Below, piece after piece: positions 48,386-59,937 of a stretch of 64,000 nt of DNA; position 1 is the stretch's first letter, and each line of letters opens with the position of its first letter. The stretch spans positions 1,003,001-1,067,000 of the forward strand of contig JAKOON010000011.1 of the NCBI GenBank assembly GCA_022577435.1. Reading direction: 5' to 3'. The notes under the pieces are model-generated. The model was not told the origin of the DNA. It made no database searches and was given only the letters and a program-made list of their open reading frames with translations. The DNA comes from Embiotoca jacksoni (Eukaryota > Chordata > Actinopteri > Embiotocidae). The position numbers and the translations under genes were made by a program.

Positions 48386-48515
48386 ATCAAATAAAAATGA
48401 ATGGAAATATCAGTTACACTATCTCACCTGAATAAATCCATTCCTGAGGTTTGGAGGTGGCCCACAGGTTTTTGGCGGTGTTACGGAAAGACTGAAGCAC
48501 TGAGGCTCCATCATC
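46066..48515 (-). other. c7: c7 exons 13-18: two CCP and two FIM modules
   Basis: Exons in transcript order: 48,428-48,515; 48,081-48,213; 47,610-47,801; 46,628-46,724; 46,336-46,517; 46,066-46,241. CCP1 spans exons 13-14 (CGPPPNLRNGF...VEYSCIDGYHL), CCP2 is exon 15 (CGIPPINS...VSLSC). FIM modules show CKVWE...CVCKMPFQC, LGSTQARLLGVCQLGALQC and CEDCKLGTTC. Stop TAA at 46,066-46,068. Confidence 0.94.
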
Positions 48516-51500
48516 CTAAGAGCAAAAAGTTCACAGTGACACACGCTGCATATTAAGAATCTCACATATTCCTGAAACTCAAGTGTTTGAATTGATTGAT
48601 TGGTACTATACGGGGACATGATCGTTTGATTGTATCACCTCCATATACTGTATACACATCAAAATAAAGTTGTGTTTCCTCTGTGATCCTCCAGATGTAA
48701 ATAAAGAAAAATATAACTATGTGCACTACTTATAATGATACTTTAAAGGTAGAATTTCCTATTTTATGGCACAAATCAGGTCCCCACAAGATAAAGCATT
48801 GCATTTTATGTTTAATCCCATTTGATATTAGTCTTTAGGGTAAGTTTCTGTCATTCTGTATTTGTGTGTGTTCTTACTGCAAGAACTGGATGTCAGGGTC
48901 CTCACAAGGCTTCTGCTCCACCTGAAGTCCGGTGCAGCGGTGTCCTCCTCTGCTCGGGGCGGGGTTGTTGCAGCTTCGGGTCCTTGACCTCTGACCTCCA
49001 GAGCAGGATCCCCAGGACGACCAGCAGTTCCAGCTGCCATGGATCACCCCTGAGAAAAAGAAAGAGAGATTCTCTTTCTTCTTCTGTCTTGTCTGTGAAG
49101 GAGGTTGTCGTACTGACTGGATGTCATGGTAGTGCAGAAGTAGAAATATTTCCTAAATTTTTGTAGCCTTTGCATGAAATCTTATCCAAACCTGGATATA
49201 TTCAACTTTATTGCCAATTAAAAGTCTATTCAGAGAGTAACGTTATCTGTCCCCATGATCCCCTCCGAGTGTTTTGGTTGTTCACCTGGTTGTTCACCGA
49301 TCACAGCTCCCCTCTCGCAGGCCTGTCCTGAGGTTCCCGGGCGGCAGACGCAGCGACACTCGGAGGCCGTCAGCAGCGGCTGGCCGTTGTTCTGGCACGG
49401 TCGGCAGTGACAGGGATGCTCCTCCGCCAGGTACTCCTCTGTGGCCCTTTTCAGGTGGAGCTTCTTCAAACTTGCACACTGCACCTCCTTCACCAGCTCG
49501 TACAGAGGGCGCAGCTGAGGTAGAAGTTTGACATTTTTTTTAACATTCATGTGGACAAGGAAGAAATAAATGGAGATAAAACAAGGTATTTCAGCTAAAA
49601 AAAAACCAAAAAAAAACGAACACTACATTATTTTGAGGGAAACATTAGGAAAAGCCCTATTTAAGACTTCTATGGTGAGGAAGACAGTCCAACCCAGCAT
49701 GGTTCTTCCCACCTACATCTCACAGCTTCAGTCTTTGCTGTGATTAGCTGTTTTTATATGTCTATTTATGTTTTATATGTCTATTTATGTACGTCTGATT
49801 TTGTTTTTTGCACCCTGAGAGAGCAGCTACAACCGGAGTCAAATTCCTTGTACAGTATGTGTAAACATACCGGGCCAATAAAGCTGATTCTGATTCTGAT
49901 TCTGATTATAGTCTGGAAACCGTGTTCATATGAGGGTTCGGTCAGGGCATTTTCACACTTGAAAGTCTGGACCAAGGTCCAAACCAAGGTTACTTTTCTT
50001 GTTCTGTTTAGTTTAATGATTACTGCCTAAATTTCCTATAAATGTCTCAAAAGTCCGAACCATCAATGAAGTGTTTTTATCCTGCAAATGAAACAAACCA
50101 CTGCTCAGTTTGAACTGGACTGAGACCATTTATTTTGGTCCTTTAGACCGTTGGTCTGAGCACCTTTGACACGAAGCTAAGAAATCCAACGGTCCAGACC
50201 AAATAAAGTAACTGTGTTAGCAACCTTAGCCACTCTGAAGGTCTGACCAATCAGCACCCAGCATTGCTCACATCGGGGGAGGGTCACAGCTTGGTGAGGT
50301 TTGGCGCACAACACATATGGTGTCAATGCTGATTGGTTAAAGGCTGGAAATTAACTTGAGGTCTCCATCCATTCGGATGCAATAGCTGGAGACCATCCAC
50401 AATGCAGCATGGTCAGACTGCATCATTATAAGCATTTTGATGGGTTGCCTTTAAAAAACTTGACAACCAGTTTTCAGACAATTCACAGAGCTAACCTTTT
50501 TTAATTGACCAGCTACCTTGAGCTGATAAAATTTGTCATCAACAGTCGTTAGCTTAGGAGAAAAAATTATGTTCACTGGTTAAAAAGAGAAGCAACTTAG
50601 TTTACTTTGATCTGAATCAACATCCCAGTGATGAACAAATTAATATGTTTCAGGAGGTAAATCATTGCTGAAACTACAAACGCTCCATGCTAAAGGAATG
50701 TTTGACAGGTGTAACAACAGTAACTAAGGTAGGTTAGGCTAAGCAAAGGCTTGGTATTAAATTATAGGACTTACGTGGAAATTTGGAGTAAGTGAACTCT
50801 AAGCCCAAACAATTGTCTTTTATGATGCTAAAACTTGATCCCAATGTTACCCTGACCTAAACCTCATCCCTGCCCTCTTCAGAATCCTGGGTTCTAGTAT
50901 TGACCCTGAGCAAAGAGTCACTTACAACAAATCTTAAAGAGAAATTTTTAAAGTCAATATAGAGTTAATCAATCAGTCAAGTAGATGTATTGACTGTCAT
51001 ACCTTCTGATCTATGATTTGGGGGAAGTCTTTGACAGACGAGGCCCAGTTGTCATAGATCTCTCCGTTAGCCTCCGGGTTTTCCAGATCCAGAACAGCCA
51101 GAGCACCTATGAAGGATGGATCTCCTCCAAACACATTGACCTTAATGGGCATCCTGTTTACACTGTTTCCTGTGGAAAAATGACAATAGCGGTGTTTAAC
51201 TAAGTTTAATTTTATTCAGTCATTTGATTTCTTCGACCCTCCAAGGCCCTACAGGTGATTTAAAAGTCTAAATATGAAAGCTTTCACTCACCATGGCTGG
51301 ATGACAAAGATTTCGTCAGTTTTTCACAAACAGTTTTGATCTTCTTCCTGAAGAAACGGCGCTTCACCTTTCTCCAACACCGCTGGTACTCAATATCTGT
51401 TGTACCTTTACAAACAGGATGGATTCAAGTGACATACAATGTGACATACATCAATATACAATGTTCAGATTATCAGATGAAGGGAACCACATTTTGGTAA

Positions 51501-54500
51501 ATTGTGAAAATAACAATAATAAAAATGTTCTTAAAAGACAAAATTGGATTTCTCACAGCTTTTAGTGCAATTAAACTCATATCTAATATAGGTCTGTATT
51601 ATTTTATGATGTACATTAATTGGCAACTTTTTTTAGCTAATAATTATTTGATAAAAGTTGTCTTTAACAAATACAAACACTCTAGGTGGCCTCCCTTTCA
51701 GTATTAATAACTTCTAAAGGAAAAGTTTGAATGTTCTGGCTAATACAGTGACAGTATAGCCTAGAATTATCAGCACATCATCATCATTCATATCAAAGGT
51801 TCTTACTGGTTGATGTGAGTGCCTGTTGGTTCAACTCCAGCAAGCCTTGGTATTCGCCTCCCAGTGAGCCCTCAGAGAGGTAGTGAGTGCCGTACGTCTG
51901 CAGCAGCCGGCGGTAGGCTGAGTAGTCATATGTGAAGGGTAGTGAGGACAAGGCCTTCCAGAAGCCTTCGGACAGAGTCAGGTACTGGGGGGCGGAGTTC
52001 TGAAATTGGGCCAGCTCCACTTTATTCTTCAGGATTATCAGTCTGTAGGCCTGAACGACAGATAATAACAGGGTGTGATCTTCGGAAACGGGAAACAGAA
52101 AACTTTGAACTGCTAATGACAGAGCCCACAGACAGTGATGCCGGGCCAGTCTTTCAGCTCGTCCATCAGCTGGTCTTTGGGAGGTCTTAACTTGAAGAGT
52201 GGTTTGTGAAGCAGATCAGGTTTATATAATCACCTTGTTGTCAGTGAGCTCTTTGTGAAAGGTGCGACGGTCGTGTCCCACCAAGGCGTTGGCCTGGATG
52301 TGCTGCATGTAGGACCAGGCGCTCTCGTAGGATTCATCGCTCTCTTCGTTGTCTACTTTCACCTGCAGCACAAACAAACACAGTTTGCTTTCATAGGGAC
52401 GGCAGCTGCGAGAACAGCTCATCCTACTCTGTTGTTTACATTATTCTATTTTTAGCTCTGTTAGTTGTGTGGCTCAAAGGATTGCATTGTTGTTTGGCGT
52501 ATCTGTCGTTTCACCACTTTGGTCCAGACTGAAATATTAGACTGGATTGACATAAAATTCTGAACAATCATGATTACCAGGGACCCACATTAGTGATCCT
52601 CTAACTTTTCGTCCAGTGGCAGAATAAGGTGCATGTATGTGGATATCAGTGAAATTTTTCAACACTCAAAAACATTTTCCTTTTCAGAATGAATTATAAT
52701 AATACCATAATAAAGGCAGCATTTCAATTTACCCAATATTTTATATTCATCAAATTATTCAAAATACTTCCAAAAGTGACTTCTTTATCATCCTAATATG
52801 TACCCTGTGCTGTAAGAAAATGTTAGCACGCTAACACAGTCTCTGGTTCTTGTTATTCTATTTCTTTATCTGCAATGCAACAGGGAAAGTGCACTAAGAA
52901 CATTTTTTTTTATCAATGTTAATAAATATTGTAACATCTTTCCTTATTTAGAGTTTATCTCAAAATCAAATTCCATAGACACCAACTTCTTAATGACAAC
53001 ATTTTACATTTGAAAAACATAAAATCAATAATAGTGGTGATACAACGTATTCAGTTATTTACTTTAACTATCTATTACATATTTTCAAGGCAGACACTTT
53101 CACCTCTTGTATTATGTAAATTCATATCACATTTGCTACAAAAATGTCTGGATTATTTCTTGTGAACATTTCTCTTTTGACTCACCTCAAAGTTGTATCT
53201 GAGGATGTTCTGTGGCAGTCTGTAAAATATTGTATGGTCACCGCTGAACACCTTCCTACACTGCCCTCCAAAGCTCAGAGTGTTGAGCACACCTGCTCTG
53301 AGTTTCCCTGTTAAAATGTCGTACCTGTAAAATATGACACAACACATATAATTTATTGTTTTCTTTCTAACAAGTGACATACGCTCCACTTTAAACATCA
53401 CATCCTGATTCCTGAACAGATAGCAGTTATTAGAACCAGTTTCATGGTGTTGGGAGTTGTAGTTATTTACCCTCTGCCAGTGAAGTCAGAGTTTGGAGGT
53501 GTTTTGTCAAGGTCACATGAGTATTGACTGTTGTCTTGGTCACAGGTTCGCTCATCCAGACTGTCCTGACAGTCGTGGTCTCCGTTACACACCAGAGACT
53601 GGCTGATGCACTGACCTGCATCAAGGTTTCAGTAAAGAGTTCTTATCACACACTCTAAAACTAGAATTATGTCTGAAATGATTCATATGACAACATACCA
53701 GAGGTACAGCGGAACCTATCTCCACAGCCTGTTTCCAGGAGACATCTTTTCTGTGACACACATGGCTCTGTTTGAGTGGCTTCTCCAGAACATGGCACAC
53801 CACCAAACTGGGCATACACGTCAACGTGGCGAGTTCGCACCTGAAAAGGGAAGTGATCATAAACATGAATTCAATGAAAGAGATGAACATCATCCAATGT
53901 CTAGCAGAATCAATAAGATCAGAGTCTCTGCTACTTATGACCTTTCAGGTGACTCTGGTTCAGGTCCCAAATGACATTAAGTCACAGCTGTGAAGATGTT
54001 ATGATATCTTCAGTTTTTAATTCCTAGATAGTTTGGATATCAGTAAGTGTTCCAACCTGAATCACTTGATTAGCATCAGCAACTAAATTACGCGTGTTTT
54101 GTTACCACCGGTCTAACACATCAAACTTAAACAGAAGATGCACATCAATGTTTGTGTCAAATTTTTGGGGAACGAAAGGAAGTTGGAGAGTCAAATTCAG
54201 TGCGTTGGGGTGGTGGTGAAAGGAGACGTGAAGAGTTGTTGAGGGCGAGGAACCAGCGTGTTTTCAACGCACTGTGAACCAAAGTGCCATCACGCCACAG
54301 TTCAGGTCATTTGCACCGGATGTTTTCCTTCAGACACCTCAGAGCATCACAGCAGAACTTAGTGTTGACAGTTTGACCCTGGGGGACAAATTTATGGTGC
54401 GCAAAGGAAACCAGCCTGGTTGGGCACATGACCTAATGTGCTATTATTAATCTTGGAAAGTGACATTCTGCCCCTTGGAAACGCAAATGTCATTCAAAAC

Positions 54501-56114
54501 ACCTCTCAAGGCTCATTGATTCATTGACATAGTTATATGAAGCATTTCCTGGTTTTGACCAAATATTTGATGTGCTCCCTCTGGTCAGAAATGTCACAGG
54601 TCACAAAAACTTGTGTAACTCAGGTGCTGATTTTGATTAAGTGGTGAAACAAACGTTGTACCTTCTCCCTGCCCCCTGCTCCATTCACGTAATGGTGCTT
54701 TGCTCCAATTGTGCTTAACATGAACAGTCTCAGAACTTTTTGATCCACCCTTGTAGTGTATATCAAATGGCCACACATGACATGCTGATGCCAAACTTGG
54801 GAAGATCTGTGGCGACACCAGCATTTAAAATGCTCGAAATATCAATTCATTTCAGTGGAATGGCCACAATTGGTGGCTTGGTTGCAGGGACGTAGTAAAT
54901 CTGTATCTTTGTTACACTGATTTCAACTTTGAGAGTCCATTTTACACCGGTGCCAAATACCAAACCATTCTGGCAGATCTAACTTTTGAGGGAACAGAAA
55001 ACTAGAGAGTCTGTAAGAGAAGACACTGTATTATCAGCTGTTGCTTACTGCTTCATATTCAACCCTGATCTGCCAGAGTATAAACTGCTCCACAATAAAC
55101 ACTGAGAGAAGTCAGTGCTAACATACAACATGCTCTGAATAAACTGCGGTCAGTTATTGTCTTCTAGGTGACCGAGCTCCTTTCTTTCCTTTCCTTGCAA
55201 GACACAAAACTAACTTCAAACTAACAAGCATACACATTACTCAAACAGTCAGTAATGATATTGTAAGGCTACAGGCTTTACAGTAAGGTCCAGAAGAGAC
55301 TGTCCTTTCATTAAAAAAACAACACCGCACAGGTTGTTTGTGCTTGTAGCTTATTATGATTATTGTGATAGAACAAACAATCTGCATGGTCATTCCGCTC
55401 GGCGGACTTTGGTCAAATACATAATAAAAAAAGGTGAGGGCAATTGTTGGGTTTAGGCCTTGACATAACTTCCATAAAATGAGAATACAGTATTCTATAC
55501 AATGTCCTCAGTGTGAGCAGTGTCTGTAGTACCTTTGTACTGGTGCAGCCATCACACGCAGACCACTCTCCATAAGACCCCCATCTGCAGTTTACAGGCT
55601 GCTGACACCTGACGGGAGGAAACACTGTCATTATTACAAAACAAATATTTTATCAGTATATTACTTTCTTGAGAATAAACTTGATACTCATGGTACAGTT
55701 TCCTTTTTATAATAAAGCAGAAGAATAACATTAAACAAATAAAAGAGAGGCCATACATTTGACAACATTTGCATTCTAATGTCATTGGAATATAAATATT
55801 ACCGATAAAAGATAATTATTTAAAATCATCAAGACATTATTATCCAACTAATATCACTGCAGGAAGATGTAAAGACAGTCTCAGAGGTCCAGGCGTGTGT
55901 GTACATACCTAATCGGTGACATAAAGATGAGCAACACTACTGAAGAGAGCAGAGCTGCAGCAGCATTCAGCTGTGAACATAAAGAAAGAAGAGAGTTTAC
56001 TCAATCTAAGAAAGAAGAGAGAGTACTAACCTTTTAAATGAAATGAAATGAAATCAGATGATTGTTGATCAATAAGAAACAGATTTCTGAAACCTAATCT
56101 GAGTCTGAAGGGTA

Positions 56115-56173
<59 letters not shown>

Positions 56174-56200
56174 GGGGTTTACCTTCATGATGTGCTCCAT
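46066..56200 (-). CDS. c7: Complement component C7
   Basis: Eighteen coding exons with consistent phases give 834 residues (human 843). C7 joins C5b-6 and makes the complex lipophilic, so it is the step at which the attack complex first inserts into membranes. Domain order: signal peptide (1 to about 26), TSP1 (about 28-80), LDLa (about 83-122), MACPF (about 123-450), EGF-like (about 455-488), TSP1 (about 490-545), two CCP (about 560-683) and two FIM (about 690-834). One TSP1 fewer than C6 at the N-terminus, plus FGGQCRKVFSGDHTIFYRLP, identifies C7. MACPF signature YGTHYLSEGSLGG intact. Teleosts can carry two C7 genes; which ortholog this is cannot be told here. Exon coordinates are in the block entries. 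Confidence 0.97.
48324..48384. repeat. (ATT)n microsatellite
   Basis: About 20 ATT units in c7 intron 13. Confidence 0.95.
48878..49514 (-). other. c7: c7 exons 11-12: EGF-like and TSP1-2
   Basis: Exons 49,286-49,514 and 48,878-49,049. Exon 11 carries LYELVKEVQCASLKKLHLK and the EGF-like cysteines (CHCRPCQNNGQ...CRCVCRPGTSGQAC). Exon 12 carries WNCWSSWGSCSGGQRSRTR with the C-mannosylation-type WxxW. Confidence 0.94.
49720..49920 (+). repeat. LINE 3' tail ending in (GATTCT)n
   Basis: 'gtcaaattccttgtacagta' followed by 'gggccaataaagctgattct' and further gattct units is the stereotyped 3' end of a common fish LINE. It lies in c7 intron 10 on the strand opposite to the gene. Confidence 0.6.
49921..51002 (-). 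other. Rest of c7 intron 10
   Basis: About 1.1 kb without recognisable exon. The block 49,940-50,400, with repeated ggtccagacc/tctggaccaagg words, may be a decayed MITE, but no clear ends were found. Confidence 0.5.
51003..53324 (-). other. c7: c7 exons 6-10: MACPF domain
   Basis: Exons in transcript order: 53,186-53,324; 52,234-52,362; 51,807-52,050; 51,292-51,405; 51,003-51,169. Exon 6 carries FGGQCRKVFSGDHTIFYRLP; exon 8 (244 nt, same length as c6 exon 7) carries YGTHYLSEGSLGGEYQGLL; exon 10 carries FGGDPSFIGALAVLDLENP. Intron 6 (52,363-53,185) has nothing recognisable. Confidence 0.94.
54150..54770 (-). mobile_element. Mariner-like transposase relic in c7 intron 3
   Basis: The minus strand begins with a TIR-like tacaagggtggatcaaaaag (about 54,740-54,765). 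Further on it reads HHKFVPQGQTVNTKFCCD, then LRCLKENIR and PELWRDGTLV. This is the order found in a mariner-type transposase around its central catalytic region. Stops and a large deletion break it. Same strand as c7. Confidence 0.6.
54771..55532 (-). other. Rest of c7 intron 3
   Basis: Intronic sequence, no recognisable feature. Confidence 0.5.
56116..56173. repeat. (AAT)n microsatellite
   Basis: About 19 AAT units ending 10 bases from the donor of the tiny first exon of c7. Confidence 0.95.
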
Positions 56201-56750
56201 CTGGTCTGGTCCAGCACTGGAACACTCAGGGTCATATAATCAAGTGGTTGGGGGGGTTGGTGGGTGGTGTTACTCAACAGACCTGGAGTTCAGGAATTCC
56301 CCCACTGAAGAAACTTTCATCTATGATGAAATATATGGACTCACTGACACAATAAGTCATGAACACAGACCCGGTGTTCTTTTCCTCAGTCCACGTTTAA
56401 AGCTCTGTTTTCTTCTTTTTCTTCCTGCGTTTATTTCCAACAACAGTAAGCTTGTTTCCAGTAAAAAAAAAAAAAAAGGTAATCCTGTTGGGCTTTGGGT
56501 TCTCATGTGTACAACAACAAGATGATGAAATCTTTTTAAAAGAAAATTATTTTGGCAGTAGAGCCTCACTGGAGTGGGACAGGAGTTGTTGCATCACAAC
56601 TGTTTTTTCTGAAATTTAAAGCCATGAGAAGCAGCCTGGCTACAGTGCTGAAAAGAAACCTGGGGTTGTTCTTGTTTTCCTCTATTAATGATGAATAATA
56701 TACAATACAATATACTGACCTTACGAAGAGCTTTCTTATATGATATTAGA

Positions 56751-57000
56751 CTATCCTTCCAGGCCAGGTGAAATTAGCCACTTCCTTTCCAGTTTTCGCG
56801 TTGCCTGCCTAACAGAGCATAATTGTGAATTGTACCAAGGAGACAGCCTCCTCTGGTTTATTACTCTCTTCTTCAGAGCGGCGACATTATCAAGAGTTGT
56901 ACGCAGAGAGGCTGCAGTGTTTTCTACAAGACAATCCATTCGGCATTGAAGAGGACAAACATGTAATTGCTTCCTTAAACATGGACACAGCATTATCAGA
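56751..57000 (-). mobile_element. LINE ORF2 relic (endonuclease-RT linker)
   Basis: The minus strand reads LRTTLDNVAALKKR, then SPWYNSQLCSVRQATRKLERKW. This has the form of the linker between endonuclease and reverse transcriptase in CR1/L2-type fish LINEs (typically PW-(N/T)-...-R-LERKWR). Isolated fragment. It cannot belong to the same insertion as 57,300-58,140 in simple order, because the 5' part lies on the wrong side. Confidence 0.5.
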
Positions 57001-57299
57001 CACATTTCTACTGTAATGGAATTTATTCTCACACACTGTGTAGTCCATATTTCAAATGTTAATAAAAAGTCTGTCAAAAAAACTGTCAGTGTGGAGTGCT
57101 GCTCCGGTTTGTGAATTGTTGTCCCTCTGGTGCTCTTCAGTTTGGTGATCAAACAGTTCAAGTTAATAAAAAGTGGTGCGACAAAAGAGGGTTTAGAGAA
57201 AATATGATTATATGTTCAGTTTCCATGCCGTATGACAGAACAAGGTGGAGGGTGTGGTTATAACAGTGAGTGTTGAGAAAAGAGAATTCAGTTAGAAAC

Positions 57300-58140
57300 T
57301 CGGAATAATAATACTAATACTAATAATAACTTTATTTCTATAGTGCTTTTTAAAAACAAGTTACAAAGCATTTTCAAAACATAATATGCAACAGTATAAA
57401 ATATAATGATAAGATACAACAAAAATATAATAGACAGTCAATCAATAAAAATGCCATCAACCAAAGGTAAGTCTAAACGAGTGCGTTTTTAAGAGTGACT
57501 TAAAAGAAAACAGAGTGTTAGGGTCCTCGATCACCTCTGGCAGGTCGTTCCATAACTGAGGGGCCCGAACAGAAAACGCCCGGTCAACCTTTAGTTTCAT
57601 GGTTAGTTCGGGGTATGGTCAGGAACGACCCACCAGAGGATCTCAGGTTGCATGTAGGCTCGTAGGGGGACAGGATGTCTGCTATATATTCAGACGCCAG
57701 CCCCCTGCGAGCCTTATAAGTAATCATTACAATTTTAAAATCTATTCTAAAATGGACAGGGAGCCAATGAAGTGATTTTAAAAAAGGTGTAATGTGCTCT
57801 CTCCTGTTGGACCTGGTTATGAGTCTGGCTTCTGCATTTTGAATGAGTTGAAGTTTGTTTATGTAAAATTGTGTTACAGTGCATTGCAGTAATCTAAATG
57901 GGATTAGATGAAAGCATGAATTACTGTTTGGGGGATAGAAATGACTTGAATTTTTGAGATTTTCCTGAGTTGAAAAAGGCATGATTGGACAACAGAGTTG
58001 ATGTCCTGGTCGAAGTTGAGATGGTTGTCCGGGTGAACGATAAACAACAACAAATAGAATCGGATTTTGTGTTTTTCCAATTTGTGTGAGAGAGACAAAG
58101 AGTCAGATTTTTTTTAGATAAGAGAGATCTGATATTTAAT
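57300..58140 (-). mobile_element. 5'-truncated LINE: end of ORF2 and 3' tail
   Basis: The minus strand reads, across frameshifts, VIHAFI; then INKLQLIQNAEARLITRSNRR; then HITPFLKSLHWLPVHFRIDF; then YKARRGLASEYIADILSPY; and further on SGPSVMERP. This is the C-terminal end of ORF2 of a CR1/L2-like fish LINE (QNAAAR...HITP-L-SLHWLPV--RI-FK). The 3' tail, rich in AATAAAG and ATT units, ends near 57,300. Inactive. Confidence 0.7.
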
Positions 58141-58289
58141 AGTCAAAATTTTTTTGATCCATTAAATTGGTAGGATCAATTTTGATTACATTTTTATTGA
58201 AATATCTTTTGTTGAATTTTGTGTAATTTTTAAATGTAGGAACAGACACAACCTCTATGTGATTGTAACCCACATTAGTTTTACCAGCA

Positions 58290-58970
58290 ACTAAAGGGTT
58301 AACTCACACACGCAATACTGACGTTTACCAGAGAGGCGCTGTCGTGCACGTCGGGAGATCAAAGCCTTCTCCCCGGAGACGACCCTTTATGTCTCCAATG
58401 AAACAGCAGGTCATGATCTACACCATGAAGAATCTCCTTTGGTTGATTTTTGCTCACTGCTTTTGAGGAGCTCTATTTATTTGACCCGTTAACCAGACCG
58501 ACTCCGAAGGAAGAAGTTTCTTTTAAGTCCAAGAAGAATCTCCGAAACCTCCGCAGAGCGCTGGAGCTGAGTGACCCTGCGACCCCTGATCGTCTTCGCC
58601 GTGGGTGAAGCTGCATTTGGGCTTCTTGGATTCTCCTGCCGGGGAACCGACGAGCAAAGGATTCAAATAAGAGTTAGTCTGAGAGCCTCCAGACGTACAC
58701 TACCCGGGTAGTAGACTGAAAGACAAGAGACTGAAACTGACTGACTGTGGGAGAAATACCGGTATTGGGGTTATTACTTGAATTTGTTATTTTTCTTTTA
58801 TGCTGTTCCCTTGGTTTTCTGTGTGTGTTAATAACTATAATACATTGCAGTTCATTTCCTTGTTTTAAACTGCAAACATTTGCCGTGTTTCATTCACTCC
58901 CAGAGCGACCTAAAGACAGTCCTAAACTTGACTACCTGGTGTTGAAGGTTTTGGGTAAGTGACAGCTCTA
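58290..58970 (+). mobile_element. Possible LTR fragment
   Basis: A GC-richer stretch passes through 'tgactgactgtgggagaaat' and a T-rich block to 'cagagcgacctaaagacagt' and 'ttgggtaagtgacagc'. That order resembles the R-U5 part of LTRs of some fish retroelements, from memory. No matched second LTR, primer-binding site or target duplication was found. Confidence 0.25.
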
Positions 58971-59935
58971 AAGAAGCTGCAGAGGAGCGTGTAAGACTGC
59001 AGCTCTGCGTCCTGGCCTCAACCCCGGGAAGTTATGTTTTAGGGGTGTTAGGAGACATGGCCATGTTTCTAGAAAGAAGAGCTGCACCATCCAAAGTGGG
59101 ATGGATGCCTCTCTCCGGATCAAACCAGGTTTCCCCCAGAAAGGGTTCCAATTGTCAATGAAGCCCACATCGTTAGCGGGACACCACCTCGACAGCCAGC
59201 GGCACCTTACCATCGACCTCTGAGCTCCTTCGTCTTTTGGTCTTAATGAACTCCCACCATCAACGATGTCTCTCTTCATCCTTGAAACCTGGTTAATCTT
59301 GGGACATTGGCGGTAGTCTACTTCTATTATCATACAAATTGAGTGTCTGGCCCTTCACCAGTGGCTCCTGTCTTTGTCAATGGGTTGCCTAGCGACCCAC
59401 AGTGCAGGAGGTCAAAGTGACCTTCACTATGTGCTGGAGGATCCTAATGATGAGTGAAAACTCCTTTAACGCTCGAAAACCACCACAGGAGAGGATTATA
59501 GACAGCAGCCAGTAGTGTGTCATCATACAGCGCATCTACATACACAGCTGGTTGTGGTTGCCCTTCAGTGGTCAGTTGCTTCCTTCTGTTGGATTTAGCA
59601 CCAAGATACTATGCAAATAAACATCAGAAGGACATTTCAAAAGACCTGCTGTAACAACAGGTAGAAAAAATATCATTCTGGCCTTTTTCTTACCCCTGCA
59701 GCCCTGGTCCCCCCCCCCCCTCATCTCCCCCACTCACCTCCCTCTCCCCATCCCCCTTTGGTGATCCCCTGGTTTTTTTGGTTGTTTTTTTTTCACAAAA
59801 TACTAAAACACAGGACCCAGTTGGTCTCTACCTGTCTCCATGTATTGGTATAATTTGTTTTTGCTGTTTTTTATTAAAATATCCCCTTACACTACCAGAC
59901 ATCTTCATTTACACAAACATACTCAATATAACCAC
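58971..59935. other. Intergenic, no gene recognised
   Basis: Contains a minus-strand frame (58,968-59,333) without motif and a C-rich run near 59,708-59,755. It may belong to the preceding possible LTR element, but no gag or pol motif was recognised. Confidence 0.4.
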
Positions 59936-59937
59936 AC

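Larger units (their letters stand above)
53471..56200 (-). other. c7: c7 exons 1-5: signal, TSP1-1, LDLa
   Basis: Exons in transcript order: 56,183-56,200; 55,909-55,970; 55,533-55,608; 53,699-53,840; 53,471-53,615. Exon 1 encodes only MEHIMK; exon 2 supplies the hydrophobic core LNAAAALLSSVVLLIFM. Exon 3 starts the TSP1 (CRWGSYGEWSACDGC); exon 4 finishes it and starts LDLa (CGDRFRC); exon 5 holds CQDSLDERTC. Confidence 0.93.

Noticed and set aside
56251..56260. G-run (ggttgggggggttgg) upstream of c7 as a quadruplex element
   Set aside because: Only one long G run with no regular spacing to others; too weak to claim.
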